Assembly: GCF_003269035.1 (NCBI RefSeq)
Contig: NZ_QLTK01000003.1
Location: 248,001 to 312,000, forward strand
DNA: 64,000 nt
Direction of reading: 5' to 3'
Source: Paraburkholderia bryophila
GTDB lineage: Bacteria > Pseudomonadota > Gammaproteobacteria > Burkholderiales > Burkholderiaceae
Both the position numbers and the translations under genes were made by a program. The notes beneath the pieces are model-generated. The model worked only from the letters and a program-made list of their open reading frames with translations, was not told where the DNA came from and did no database searches. Shown in pieces: positions 45,786 to 54,917 of the stretch. Within the stretch, counting starts at the first letter, position 1. Every line of letters starts with the position of its first letter.

Positions 45786-46682
45786 ATGAAAATCGACACG
45801 CTCGGCGTTCAGGCCTTCGTCGCGATTGCCGATCGCGGCAGCTTTCAAAGCGCGGCCGATTCGCTGCATGTCACGCAAACGGCCATTACGCAGCGTCTAC
45901 GCAAGCTCGAAACGTTTCTCGGCGTCACGCTGATCGAACGGACCACGCGCTCCATGGCGCTGACGGAAATCGGCCGCGGGTTTCTGCCGCAAGCGCGCCG
46001 TCTGCTCGGTGAGCTTGCCGACGCGCTGGTCGAAATTCGCGAAACGGGTGTGGCGCGGCGGGGCGATGTATCGATCGCCTGCGTGCCGACCGTCGGCGTG
46101 CAATATTTGCCGCGCATTCTGCAAGCGTATTCCGCCCGGTATCCGCATAACCGCATCAAGATTCTCGATCACGCGTCGTCGGCGGTGGAGGCGGCGGTGC
46201 TGCGACGGGAAGTCGAGTTCGGCATCAATATCGCGGGCGATCATCACCCGGATCTGGCGAGCGTGCCGTTGACCGAAGACCGCTACGTGCTGATTTGCCA
46301 TCAGGCTCATCCGCTCGCGAAACGGCGGCGCCTCGCGTGGCGCCAGTTGCAATCGTATCCGCTGATCTTTGCCGGCGAGGTGAGCGGCAACCGCGCGTTG
46401 CTCGACGTTGCGCTGGAGACGAGCGAGTTGGCCTTGCGCTCGTTCTACGAAGTGCAGCGCAGTTCGACCGCGGTGGGGCTGGTCGCCCAAGGGGTGGGCG
46501 CCGCCGTGGTGCCGGCGCTGGCGTTGCAGAAGGGCGCTTATCCGACGGTTAGGACCGTCGAGCTCACGCATCCGGTCGTGTCGCGCACGCTGGTTCTCGT
46601 CGCGCGTAAAACCGCGCAGTTGTCACCGGCGGCGCAAGCGCTTTACGACATGATTCTCGAACAGGCGACGCTGAAGGTTTGA
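45786..46682 (+). CDS. LysR-family regulator, ArgP-like N-terminus
   Basis: A 298-residue LysR regulator. The helix-turn-helix is FVAIADRGSFQSAADSLHVT followed by QTAITQRLRKLETFLG, a pattern also seen in ArgP/IciA proteins. The effector domain starts near residue 90 with GDVSIACVPTVGVQYLPRIL. It is divergent from tam with a 173-base gap. Target genes and ligand are unknown. Confidence 0.92.
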   Translation: MKIDTLGVQAFVAIADRGSFQSAADSLHVTQTAITQRLRKLETFLGVTLIERTTRSMALTEIGRGFLPQARRLLGELADALVEIRETGVARRGDVSIACVPTVGVQYLPRILQAYSARYPHNRIKILDHASSAVEAAVLRREVEFGINIAGDHHPDLASVPLTEDRYVLICHQAHPLAKRRRLAWRQLQSYPLIFAGEVSGNRALLDVALETSELALRSFYEVQRSSTAVGLVAQGVGAAVVPALALQKGAYPTVRTVELTHPVVSRTLVLVARKTAQLSPAAQALYDMILEQATLKV

Positions 46683-46706
46683 AGGTTTGATTTGATGGAC
46701 TCGCCG

Positions 46707-47354
46707 TTAATCGCACTGTTCGCGCAAACAGATCGCCGCGTGGCTTAAATCGCGTTCGATCGCCCGGCGGACGCCGGCGGCGTCGCGCGCGGTCGCGGCG
46801 TTCAGGAGTTCGTCGTGGGCGTCGTTGAGCGTGCCGGCAAAGTGCGCGTCGCCGAACAGCAGATTCGAAATCGGCCCCACCTGTAGCCACACCGTTTCGA
46901 TCAGATCGAGCAGCAGCGGCGAGCCGGCCGCGCGGTACAGGATCAGGTGGAATGCTTCGTTGGCGTCGAGATAGCATTTGGGGTTCGCGGCGCGTAGCGC
47001 GTCGATCATTTGCGCGTTCAGTTGCGCCAGCGTGGCCAGTTCGTGCGAGGTGAGATGCGGCACGCCCAGTTCAGCGGCCTGACCTTCGAGAATCAGGCGC
47101 ACGCGCAGCACGTCGTCGAATTGCGCCTTGCACAGACGCGGTACCGTGACGCCGCAATTGGGCACGTTGACCAGCGCCGATTCGGCCGCGAGCCGTTGCA
47201 GCGCGGCGCGCACCGGCATTTCGCCGACGCCGAGTTCAGCCGCCACGTGACGGATCTTGATGCGCTCGCCCGGCACGAAGCGGCCGATGGTTAGCCATTG
47301 GCGTAGCGTGTCATAGGTTTGATCCTGCAGCGTCTGATGAAGCGAAGTTTTCAT
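46707..47354 (-). CDS. GntR-family (FadR/VanR type) regulator
   Basis: A 215-residue regulator. The winged helix covers residues about 10-72 (TLRQWLTIGRFVPGERIKIR, HVAAELGVGEMPVRAALQRL). The C-terminal FCD-type helical domain has the metal/ligand residues in YLDANEAFHLILYRAAG and HDELLNAATARD. It lies downstream of, and in the same direction as, the aminotransferase and glutamine-synthetase-like genes, which it probably regulates in response to an amine or amino acid. Confidence 0.9.
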   Translation of the reverse strand: MKTSLHQTLQDQTYDTLRQWLTIGRFVPGERIKIRHVAAELGVGEMPVRAALQRLAAESALVNVPNCGVTVPRLCKAQFDDVLRVRLILEGQAAELGVPHLTSHELATLAQLNAQMIDALRAANPKCYLDANEAFHLILYRAAGSPLLLDLIETVWLQVGPISNLLFGDAHFAGTLNDAHDELLNAATARDAAGVRRAIERDLSHAAICLREQCD

Positions 47355-47544
47355 GGAGCCTGTTGCGCGCGCCGTGGAAAGGGTAAGGAAAAAGGGCGGA
47401 AGGTTAGCGTGGTGGGCCGTTGTGCGGTTAGTGCGGTTTGCGTGGTTGGTGCGCTTCCTTTACTTCTCGTGTTTCTTGCGCCTCGTGCGCGAGCCTCGTT
47501 GCCCGAGGCTGCGCGACTTCGCAAGAGGGCATATGCAGCCCGTT

Positions 47545-48930
47545 TCACGTCAATTCGCCCAGGCAGTTATCGAACGCGCCGATCAATCGGTCCACGTCTT
47601 GCAACGACGTGTCCGGGCACACCAGAATCATGTTGTGAAACGGCGTAATCAGCACGCCCCGGTTAAGCAGGTATAGATGCACGATCTGCTCCAGTTCGGG
47701 GTCGAGTTGCCGTCCGGCTTCGGCGCCGTTGCGCGGCGGCTGCGGCATGAACTGGAATTCGCTGCGCGCGCCTACGCGCGTCACGCACCACGCGAGCCCA
47801 TGCCGCGTGATCACGTCCCGAAGTCCGCTCTCGATGCGCCCGGCAAGCGCGAACATATGCGCGTAGGCGGCCTCCGTCATCACCTCGGCGAGCGTGGCGC
47901 GGATCGCGCTCATGGCCAGCATGTTCGCGGTGAGCGTGGTGCCGATGCCCGAGTGACCCGGCGGCGCCTCGCGCTTGGCGCGCTGCGCGCGTTCCGCGAG
48001 CTCCGCGCTGAAGCCGTACACCGCGCACGGAAAACCGCCGCCCACCGGCTTGCCGAGCACGAACAGGTCGGGTTCGAGCCCATGCGCTCGCGTATAGCCG
48101 CCCGGTCCGCAACTGATGGTGTGCGTTTCGTCGATCGCGAGCAGCGTGCCGTAGCGCCGCATCAACGCCTGGGCCTGCCGCCAGTAGTCCGGCTCGGGCA
48201 GCACCATGCCGATGTTGGTCAGCGCCGGTTCGGCCAGCACGCAGGCGACGTCGCCGTCTTTCAACGCGTGTTCGAGCGCGGCGAGGTCGTTGAATTCGAC
48301 GACGCGGGTCGCTTCGAGCAGGTCGTGCACCTGGCCGATCAGACTGTCGCGCTGCGCCGGTTTGCCGTCGACCAGGTCGACGAACACGTCGTCCACCGTG
48401 CCGTGATAGCAGCCGTTGAAAATGACGATCTGCTTGCGTCCGGTCGCCGCGCGCGCCCAGCGCAGCGCGAAGCGGTTGGCATCGCTCGCGGTCATGGCGA
48501 ACTGCCAGTAGGGCAGCCCGAAGCGCCGCGCGAGTTCTTCGCCGACCCACGCAGCGTCTTCGCCCGGCAGCATCGTGGTCAAGCCGCGCGCCGCCTGGGT
48601 GGCCAGCGCGCGCGCCACGGGCGGCGGCGAATGGCCGAACATCGCGCCGGTGTCGCCGAGGCAGAAGTCGGCGTAGCGATGACCGTCCACGTCCGTGAAC
48701 GACGCCCCGCGCGCTTCATCCACGTACAGCGAGAAGGGCGTGGACCAGTCGTTCATCCAGTGCAGCGGCACGCCGAACAGTAAATGGCGCGCCGCGCGTT
48801 CGGACAACGCGCGCGACTTCGGCATGGCCTCGACGAACGCGTGACGTTCGCGCTGGGCAAGTGCCTGAGCCCGCGCCCAGTTGATGCCGTGACGGGTATT
48901 CAAGGGCTGGCTCTCCAATGATGATTTCAT
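47545..48930 (-). CDS. Class III aminotransferase (GSA-aminomutase-like)
   Basis: A 461-residue PLP enzyme of aminotransferase class III. Motifs are NGCYHGTVDDVFV, AIDETHTISCGPGGYT (the PLP-contact Asp) and the Schiff-base Lys in LDLFVLGKPVGGGFPCAVYG. The overall fold resembles glutamate-1-semialdehyde aminomutase, but the gene context (glutamine synthetase-like plus GntR) points to catabolism of an amine or amino acid. The ATG at 48930 starts MKSSLESQPLNTRHGINWA; the frame open to 49092 overlaps the upstream gene. The amino donor is unknown. Confidence 0.88.
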   Translation of the reverse strand: MKSSLESQPLNTRHGINWARAQALAQRERHAFVEAMPKSRALSERAARHLLFGVPLHWMNDWSTPFSLYVDEARGASFTDVDGHRYADFCLGDTGAMFGHSPPPVARALATQAARGLTTMLPGEDAAWVGEELARRFGLPYWQFAMTASDANRFALRWARAATGRKQIVIFNGCYHGTVDDVFVDLVDGKPAQRDSLIGQVHDLLEATRVVEFNDLAALEHALKDGDVACVLAEPALTNIGMVLPEPDYWRQAQALMRRYGTLLAIDETHTISCGPGGYTRAHGLEPDLFVLGKPVGGGFPCAVYGFSAELAERAQRAKREAPPGHSGIGTTLTANMLAMSAIRATLAEVMTEAAYAHMFALAGRIESGLRDVITRHGLAWCVTRVGARSEFQFMPQPPRNGAEAGRQLDPELEQIVHLYLLNRGVLITPFHNMILVCPDTSLQDVDRLIGAFDNCLGELT

Positions 48931-48959
48931 GCGTGGCCGGTGTTCTGACGTTCGGAAGT

Positions 48960-50309
48960 TCAGACGAGCAGTTGCAGATGCTCGCGTTCCCACGCGGTGA
49001 TACCTTGCGAGAAGGTTTCGAATTCCTTTTCCTTCACCGAGCAATAGGCATGCACGAAACTCTCGCCCAATACGTCGGCGAGTTCGGGGCATTTCATCAG
49101 CGCCTTGAGCGCGTCTTCCAGGCCGCGCGGCAATTCGTATTCGAGGTCGTACGCGCTTTCCACCATCGGCGCCGAGGCTTCCTGCTGCTCCACCATGCCG
49201 AGGTAGCCGCAGGCGAGGGTGGCGGCCATGGCGAGATACGGGTTCACGTCGACGCCCGGCACGCGGTTCTCGAGTCGCCTGCCGTCGGCATCGGAGTTCG
49301 GCACGCGGATGCCGCAGGTGCGGTTGTCGTAGCCCCAGCGCACGTTGATCGGCGCGGCGGTGAAGCGTGACAGGCGCCGGTACGAATTCACGTACGGCGC
49401 GAACATCGGCATGGCTTGCGGCATGTACTTCTGCAAGCCGCCGATGTAGTTGAAGAACAGCGGACTCGCCGAGCCGTCCGGCTGCGAAAAGATATTCCGG
49501 CCGCTTTCGCGATCGACGATGCTCTGATGAATATGCATCGCGCTACCCGGTTCCTGCTCCATCGGCTTGGCCATGAAGGTGGCGAAAATGCCGTGACGGT
49601 ACGCGGTTTCACGCACCGCGCGTTTGAACAGGAACACGCGGTCGGCGAGATCGAGCGCGTCGCCGTGCGAAAAGTTGATTTCCATCTGCCCGGCGCCGAC
49701 TTCATGCACGAGCGTCTCGACGCCGAGCTGCGTCATCTCGCAGAAACGCGACAGATCCTGGAAGAACGGATCGAATTCGTTGACCGCATCGATCGAAAAC
49801 GACTGGCGGCCGGCCTCGTGGCGGCCGGCGCGACCGAGCGGCGAGCGCAGCGGTTCGTGCGGATTCTTGTTTTGCGCGATCAGGTAGAACTCCATTTCCG
49901 GCGCCACCACCGGCCGCCAGCCGCGCGCCTCGTAGCGCTTCAGCACGCGCCGCAACACCGCGCGCGGCGAGATGCCGATCGGCTGGCCGTCGAGTCCGAC
50001 GCAATCGTGGATCACCACCGCGACCTGTTCGATCGCCCACGGCACGAGCCGCACCGTGTTCGGATCGGGGATGCACACCATGTCGGGATCGCTCGGCCCC
50101 ACGAAGCGCTCGAAATCCGCGAACTCGCCGTTGACGGTGATCATCAGCAACGCGTTCGACATGTGCATCTTGCCCTGCGCGAGGAACAGGTTCTTCGGCA
50201 CGATCTTGCCGCGCGCGACGCCCGTCATGTCCGGTATCACGCATTCCACTTCATGGATTCGGTGATGCTCCAGAAATTCGCGCAGATCGTCGCGTAGGTC
50301 GCTTGGCAA
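48960..50309 (-). CDS. Glutamine synthetase family, PuuA-like gamma-glutamyl-amine ligase
   Basis: A 449-residue glutamine synthetase-fold enzyme. It has the catalytic-domain blocks PEMEFYLI, EVGAGQMEINFSHGD, HIHQSIVDRESGRN (metal and glutamate His) and RVPGVDVNPYLAMAATLACG. It lacks the adenylylation Tyr loop of GlnA, and its length matches gamma-glutamylputrescine synthetases. Together with the aminotransferase it could form a gamma-glutamylated amine pathway. Whether the amine is putrescine, ethanolamine or another monoamine cannot be told. Confidence 0.88.
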   Translation of the reverse strand: MPSDLRDDLREFLEHHRIHEVECVIPDMTGVARGKIVPKNLFLAQGKMHMSNALLMITVNGEFADFERFVGPSDPDMVCIPDPNTVRLVPWAIEQVAVVIHDCVGLDGQPIGISPRAVLRRVLKRYEARGWRPVVAPEMEFYLIAQNKNPHEPLRSPLGRAGRHEAGRQSFSIDAVNEFDPFFQDLSRFCEMTQLGVETLVHEVGAGQMEINFSHGDALDLADRVFLFKRAVRETAYRHGIFATFMAKPMEQEPGSAMHIHQSIVDRESGRNIFSQPDGSASPLFFNYIGGLQKYMPQAMPMFAPYVNSYRRLSRFTAAPINVRWGYDNRTCGIRVPNSDADGRRLENRVPGVDVNPYLAMAATLACGYLGMVEQQEASAPMVESAYDLEYELPRGLEDALKALMKCPELADVLGESFVHAYCSVKEKEFETFSQGITAWEREHLQLLV

Positions 50310-50383
50310 GATGAACTCCAGTCGGTTGATGAAGGCGGCGCGGCGCGCTGCCGGGTCGGGAAGCTGGGTTTTTTGTATCGTGG

Positions 50384-50397
50384 GATTTGATCAAATC
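50384..50397. promoter_or_regulatory. 14-bp palindrome upstream of the PuuA-like gene
   Basis: GATTTGATCAAATC is a perfect palindrome 75 bases upstream of the gene on the minus strand. Size and symmetry fit a GntR-family operator, and a GntR gene lies in the same cluster. Confidence 0.5.
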
Positions 50398-50599
50398 ATC
50401 GCATGGATTTCGGGTTTTGGGTTGGCTGATCAAAATGGCGATGGAAAGGGGCGTTTGGGTATTGCGTGTCCTGCGGTGTGTGGCGTTGTTTTCGTTCCGT
50501 TGCGTTTCATTGTTTTCGTTGCATTGCGTGCGCTGGCCTGGTGCGCCGCATGCCAACTGTCCATGTTGTCGACGGCGAATCGCGGCTACGCTTTGAAGC

Positions 50600-51223
50600 A
50601 TGCTAAAAATACTCGGCAAGACCTCGTCGATTAACGTCCGCAAGGTGCTTTGGACTTGCGCCGAACTCGGATTGGCGTTCGAACAGGAAGACTGGGGCTC
50701 GGGCTTTCGCGCCACCACGGCGCCGGAGTTTCTCGCGCTGAACCCCCATGCAATGGTCCCCGTGATCCAGGACGGCGAGTTTGTGTTGTGGGAATCGAAC
50801 TCGATCATCCGCTACCTGGCCGGCCGCTATCACGGCGAGTCGCTGTACCCCACCGATCCCTGCGCCCGCGCGCGATGCGATCAATGGATCGACTGGCAGG
50901 CGAGCGAACTGAACCGCGCTTGGAGCTACGCGTTTCTGGCGCTCGTCAGGCAGTCGCCGCTTCATCAGGACCCGCGGCAGATCGAACTGTCGCGTGCGAA
51001 CTGGGCGCGGCAGATGGGCTTGGTGGACCAGCAACTGGCGCGCACGAGTGGGTTTATCGCGGGGCCGTCGTTTTCGCTGGCCGATATTCCGATCGCGCTG
51101 TCCATTAATCGCTGGCTGGAAACGCCGCTGCGGCATGACGATTTCCCTGCGGTCACGGCCTATATGGCGCGCCTTGCCACGCGGGAGGGCTACCGCCGGT
51201 ATTGTCGTAACGGCACGCCGTGA
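50600..51223 (+). CDS. Glutathione S-transferase
   Basis: A 207-residue GST. The thioredoxin-like N-terminal domain starts [20 protein letters not shown] with the active-site Ser in SSINV, and has the glutathione gamma-glutamyl contact [14 protein letters not shown]. The C-terminal helical domain holds the capping box [13 protein letters not shown]. It is monocistronic; the gap to the leftward PuuA-like gene (50310-50599) holds the palindrome at 50384. The substrate is not known. Confidence 0.92.
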   Translation: MLKILGKTSSINVRKVLWTCAELGLAFEQEDWGSGFRATTAPEFLALNPHAMVPVIQDGEFVLWESNSIIRYLAGRYHGESLYPTDPCARARCDQWIDWQASELNRAWSYAFLALVRQSPLHQDPRQIELSRANWARQMGLVDQQLARTSGFIAGPSFSLADIPIALSINRWLETPLRHDDFPAVTAYMARLATREGYRRYCRNGTP

Positions 51224-51466
51224 GGCGTGCAACGCGGAGTACTTGATAGCCGGCTTTCTTTCGGACTCTTCCTCTCTTTCGATGCCTGAATTTCGATGCC
51301 TGAACGCAGGTCTCGGTACGTTTTGTCGTAGCGCAACGATGTTCTGCGCCGCTTACAGAAACCCAATGTAATGCTTGCGGAATACCACCATGGAGCGGGC
51401 ATCTGCGCGGGATGACCCGGCTCGCCTACAATGGCCGTTTTTGCGACACAGCCTGAAGGTTCAACG

Positions 51467-51811
51467 ATGCGGGTATCGACATTGGCGCTGGCACTGCTGA
51501 CAGCGTGTTTCACTCTCAACGCGAACGCCGAGATGACGGCCGCCCAATACCGGAAATGGGCTCACACGGACAACAACTCGGTTTACGCGGCCTACATTAC
51601 CGGCACGATCAACGCGCTGGGTTGGGCGAACGGCGATCTGGTCGCGAAGAAACGCGCGCCGCTGTTTTGCCCGCCGACCGACCTTGCTATCGGCAACCAG
51701 AACGTCTATCCGTTGCTCGACGAATTCTTTACCAATCATCCCGGTATTTCCGACGATTTTCCGGTCGGTCTCGCGATCCTTCGTTCACTGCAGGCAGCCT
51801 TTCCCTGCTGA
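51467..51811 (+). CDS. Small exported Rap1a/Tai-like protein
   Basis: A 114-residue protein with a clear signal peptide (MRVSTLALALLTACFTLNANA, cleavage before Glu22). The mature part has an internal Cys in LFCPPTDLAIGN and ends LRSLQAAFPC; the terminal aromatic-Pro-Cys after an Ala-rich helix and the mid-chain Cys-Pro-Pro are characteristic of the Rap1a/Tai immunity fold. ATG 51467 has AAGG upstream. It borders a type VI secretion locus (tssE ends 48 bases away, convergent), which makes a periplasmic immunity role possible. Many Rap1a-like proteins have no proven effector partner. Confidence 0.7.
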   Translation: MRVSTLALALLTACFTLNANAEMTAAQYRKWAHTDNNSVYAAYITGTINALGWANGDLVAKKRAPLFCPPTDLAIGNQNVYPLLDEFFTNHPGISDDFPVGLAILRSLQAAFPC

Positions 51812-51859
51812 CGTCCAGGCGCTTCGGGCGAACCGGCTGTGATCTTGCTTGATGTCGTT

Positions 51860-52315
51860 TCATCGTGGCTTTCCGTGTTCAACGCGTTGCCGCGGTTTGT
51901 ACTGAAGACGCAGGCGTCCCGTCGGTTCGAAGTACGTGCCAAAGCGCACGAGCCCGGTCTTTCTCAGGTGGCAGGTCATCACGTAACGCACCGTGATGCC
52001 CGGATCGGGTTCCTCGTCGAGGGCGTCGTCGATTTCTATGTCGACCGAGCCGATTCGCGGTTCGTAAGCGAGCAACGTGGCTTCCATCTGTTGCTTGAGA
52101 AGATGCGCGGAAGCTGGTAGCGCCCTGTAGATATTCGTCAGGTCGGGCAGCCCGAAGCCCGGAACATGTTTGAGTGATCCGGCTCGCGTGTTCAGAATCC
52201 GCTCGACATTACGCATGACGCTCATGACTTCAAGCGTCGAGGCGCTGTGTGCGCTGAGCGGTTCGCCGCCGATGTGCCCGAGCAGCATGTCGTATAAGGA
52301 TGGACCGGTCGGCAT
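51860..52315 (-). CDS. tssE: Type VI secretion baseplate protein TssE
   Basis: A 151-residue gp25-like baseplate wedge protein. It begins MPTGPSLYDMLLGHIGG, contains SVMRNVERILNTRAGSLKHV and the highly conserved PGFGLPDL, and continues as helix and strand typical of gp25/lysozyme family members. The ATG at 52315 begins the conserved start; upstream in-frame codons overlap the gap after hcp. It is last in the leftward tssK-tssL-ompA-hcp-tssE group. Confidence 0.92.
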   Translation of the reverse strand: MPTGPSLYDMLLGHIGGEPLSAHSASTLEVMSVMRNVERILNTRAGSLKHVPGFGLPDLTNIYRALPASAHLLKQQMEATLLAYEPRIGSVDIEIDDALDEEPDPGITVRYVMTCHLRKTGLVRFGTYFEPTGRLRLQYKPRQRVEHGKPR

Positions 52316-52433
52316 GATGTGCGTGCTTAGATGTATGCGACGACGAAGCGTGAATGAAAGTACCGGCGCGTGAAGTGGACCGGTGATCGGATTGCGCCCG
52401 GTCGAACCGACAGGCAGTCTGGAAAGCGTTGCG

Positions 52434-52919
52434 TCATGAGCGTTCGTTCCAGGTGTCCTTGTGGATGATGTTGCCGTCCTTGTACGACCAGGTGATCGTT
52501 TCGTAGCGCAACTCCACATCTTCAAGATGGTTGTGTTTCTCGTACGCAGGATTCTTGATGTCGAGCATCTTCGGATTCACTGCGACCACCTTCACGTTGT
52601 CGAGCTTCGTGTTGAAGTACTCTTTTTCCTTGCCCGCGTCATCGATTCGATACCATTTGATTTCGATCGACTTCAGTGTTTGGCCGCTTGTCACCGCTTT
52701 ATAGAAGTACGGCGTCGACGCGTCGGTTTCTTTCGTAAAAGTGATGGGTTTGTGCACGCGCGTGCCGGTCAGCTTGCCGGTATTCGAATCGGTCGGGATG
52801 CTCACGCCGTGGTCCAGTGCCACGATTTCGACGCTACCTTCGCGTCCCTGCACGGTTACCGAACCTTTGATGTCGGCGCCACCGTCGTCCTTGATCCACA
52901 TGTAGGCGGGAATTGCCAT
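52434..52919 (-). CDS. hcp: Type VI secretion tube protein Hcp
   Basis: A 161-residue Hcp (TssD), the hexameric ring that stacks into the inner tube. It begins MAIPAYMWIKDDGGADIKGS and has the family stretches HKPITFTKETDASTPYFYKA and HLEDVELRYETITWSYKDGN. AAGGAG lies 7 bases upstream of the ATG. A gap of about 105 bases from the OmpA-type gene may carry a separate promoter, in keeping with the high demand for Hcp. Confidence 0.97.
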   Translation of the reverse strand: MAIPAYMWIKDDGGADIKGSVTVQGREGSVEIVALDHGVSIPTDSNTGKLTGTRVHKPITFTKETDASTPYFYKAVTSGQTLKSIEIKWYRIDDAGKEKEYFNTKLDNVKVVAVNPKMLDIKNPAYEKHNHLEDVELRYETITWSYKDGNIIHKDTWNERS

Positions 52920-53024
52920 TGCGTGACTCCTTGTCTATGACTGTGAACATTGCCCGGTCGGTCCGAGCCTGCCAGTCCCGAAGCGGCATGCTTCGGGCGG
53001 AAAAAAACCATGAACGTTAAGCTT

Positions 53025-54917
53025 TCAGGTGCCCGTCGCTGCCGACGTGTCGGGCACGAGGGTGATTTCCACGCGGCGATTTCTGGCGCGCCCCGCGTTG
53101 GTGCCGTTGTTCGCGAGTGGCCGGGTTTCGCCATAGCCCTGAATGGCGAAGCGCGTGGCCGATAGACCCGAGGCATCGATCAACCAGTCGCGCACCGCGC
53201 TCGCGCGAGCAACCGACAACCTCTGATTACTGTCCGGATTGCCGACGTTGTCGGTGTAGCCTGCGACGAGAATCCGCTTGTCCGGATGCGCTTTGATCAG
53301 GTCGAGCGCTGCGACGATCGCGCGTGTGGAACCCGCTTTGAGCGCCGACTGGCCACTGTCGAACAACGACATGCTGTCGAGCGTGACGACGGGCGGCGGC
53401 GAAAGCGGCGCCTGATAGGACGCGATCGCGTTCTCGAGCACGGGTATGAGCGCCGCTCCCCGATACATGCCGAACGACAGACTCAGCGGTACGCCCATGC
53501 GTGCGTACCGATCGAACTGGTCGCGCTCCGCAATGAGCGTTTGCAGCGCGTCGCGACGCGCATTATCGTGAGTGGCCGGGATCGCTTCAAACCGGCCTAG
53601 TTCGGCGCCGATGCGGGCCACTATCCGTTGGTTCTGGAGCGCCGCGCTCGACATGGCGAGTGCAATCGCGACGGCGAGCAGCGCGAACGCGTGCAGCAGT
53701 GCCGCGTGACTAGGCGATGTCCGCGGGCGCTTGGGTAGCGCTTCGAGCAATGGCTGAGGCAGTGGCCACGGTGAACTCGATGCGGGGAGGGGCGCGGGGT
53801 GAACGTGGGTTCGAACCGCCATATCGCGCATCCACGGCGCGTCGGGGTGACTTGCCGGTCCGCAGTCAATCCAGCCCGCGCCGTAAAGCGCCCACGGCGC
53901 GGCAGGGTGCCGCCGGTCGGCAAGTGCGCTGATCACCACGCGATCCGTCCAGTCGATTAGTGAGGCCAGCCTCGCCGCACGAGCGGCGGGGATCGGATTG
54001 CTGAGCGTTTGTTGAGGTTTGGCTTGAGGAGATTCGACTTGTTGAGGTTCCGCTTGAGGAGATTGGGCCTGAGGAGGTTCGATCTGTTGAGGTTCGGCTT
54101 GAGGAGGTTCGGCCGGTTGAGGCTGGGCTTGAGCTCCGGTGGCCGACGCTTTGGTCTCCGCTGCACGAATCACGGCTTCGAAGCGCAGGGCGTTTTGAAG
54201 TCGTGTGGCCGACGATACGCCGTACCACGACGGCGCGCCGTGGCTAGCGCCGATCGCCGTTAGACGCTGGTACATCGCGATATAGCCGGGCAGCCGTTCG
54301 CCAAGCATGCGCGAAGCGTCGGAGACAGCCTGACGCGCGCGGCTGAGTTGCTGTTTCAACGCGTCTTCTGTGGCGTGGAGCGCCGGTGCGATCGACAACA
54401 CGACGGCATCGGGGGCGCGGCCGTCGCGCCATTGTCTGATGGCGATCGCCAGCGATGGCAAATCCTGCAGTCGGTCCACCCGGAGCCAGATGGCCCCGTC
54501 GCCGATCTGCGCCAGACCATTTTCGTGGCCTTCGCGATTGAACAGGTTGGCGAGCGCGTCGCCTATCACCATGACGACCGGCATACGCGCGCGTAGATCG
54601 AAGGGGAGGCCGAGCGGGAGGTCGGCCGTCGTCGAGCCCAATGCAGCGATCACGGCGCGGCTCCGCGCGCGTACGCGGCTGAGCTGCCAGGTGCGCGCGA
54701 CGATTGCCACCAACTCGATTAACACCAGAGCTGCCGCGAGCGAATACGTCAGCCCCGGCCTACCCGGCGGCAGCACAAAGACGTAGGCCATCGCCAACAT
54801 GGTTGCAAAGCGCGTCACCAGGTGAAAAGGATAGCCAAAGCCCACGAGAGGGGCGCGCTTCAGCGTGCGTAGAGGCGCAATTTCGGGTGCAATTTGGGGT
54901 GCAATTTTGGCTGTCAC
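53025..54917 (-). CDS. T6SS membrane protein: TssM-N-like region plus OmpA peptidoglycan-binding domain
   Basis: A 630-residue hybrid. Two N-terminal membrane helices (about residues 25-65) precede a cytoplasmic-looking region (PVVMVIGDALANLFNREGHE, GYIAMYQRLTAIG, APSWYGVSS) that resembles TssM/IcmF sequences. A Pro/Gln/Glu pentapeptide repeat, a third membrane helix and a C-terminal OmpA domain (VTLDSMSLFDSGQSALKAGS, GYTDNVGNPDSNQRLSVARA) follow. GTG at 54917 was chosen because it overlaps the tssL stop (GTGA). It should anchor the trans-envelope complex to peptidoglycan, like TagL. Confidence 0.82.
   Translation of the reverse strand: MTAKIAPQIAPEIAPLRTLKRAPLVGFGYPFHLVTRFATMLAMAYVFVLPPGRPGLTYSLAAALVLIELVAIVARTWQLSRVRARSRAVIAALGSTTADLPLGLPFDLRARMPVVMVIGDALANLFNREGHENGLAQIGDGAIWLRVDRLQDLPSLAIAIRQWRDGRAPDAVVLSIAPALHATEDALKQQLSRARQAVSDASRMLGERLPGYIAMYQRLTAIGASHGAPSWYGVSSATRLQNALRFEAVIRAAETKASATGAQAQPQPAEPPQAEPQQIEPPQAQSPQAEPQQVESPQAKPQQTLSNPIPAARAARLASLIDWTDRVVISALADRRHPAAPWALYGAGWIDCGPASHPDAPWMRDMAVRTHVHPAPLPASSSPWPLPQPLLEALPKRPRTSPSHAALLHAFALLAVAIALAMSSAALQNQRIVARIGAELGRFEAIPATHDNARRDALQTLIAERDQFDRYARMGVPLSLSFGMYRGAALIPVLENAIASYQAPLSPPPVVTLDSMSLFDSGQSALKAGSTRAIVAALDLIKAHPDKRILVAGYTDNVGNPDSNQRLSVARASAVRDWLIDASGLSATRFAIQGYGETRPLANNGTNAGRARNRRVEITLVPDTSAATGT
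54009..54128 (-). repeat. 15-bp coding tandem repeat in the OmpA-hybrid gene
   Basis: About eight degenerate 15-bp units code for pentapeptides of the type P-Q-A-E-P and Q-Q-I-E-P (such as PQAEPQQIEP). They form a flexible spacer before the third membrane helix and could change in number by slippage. Confidence 0.85.
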
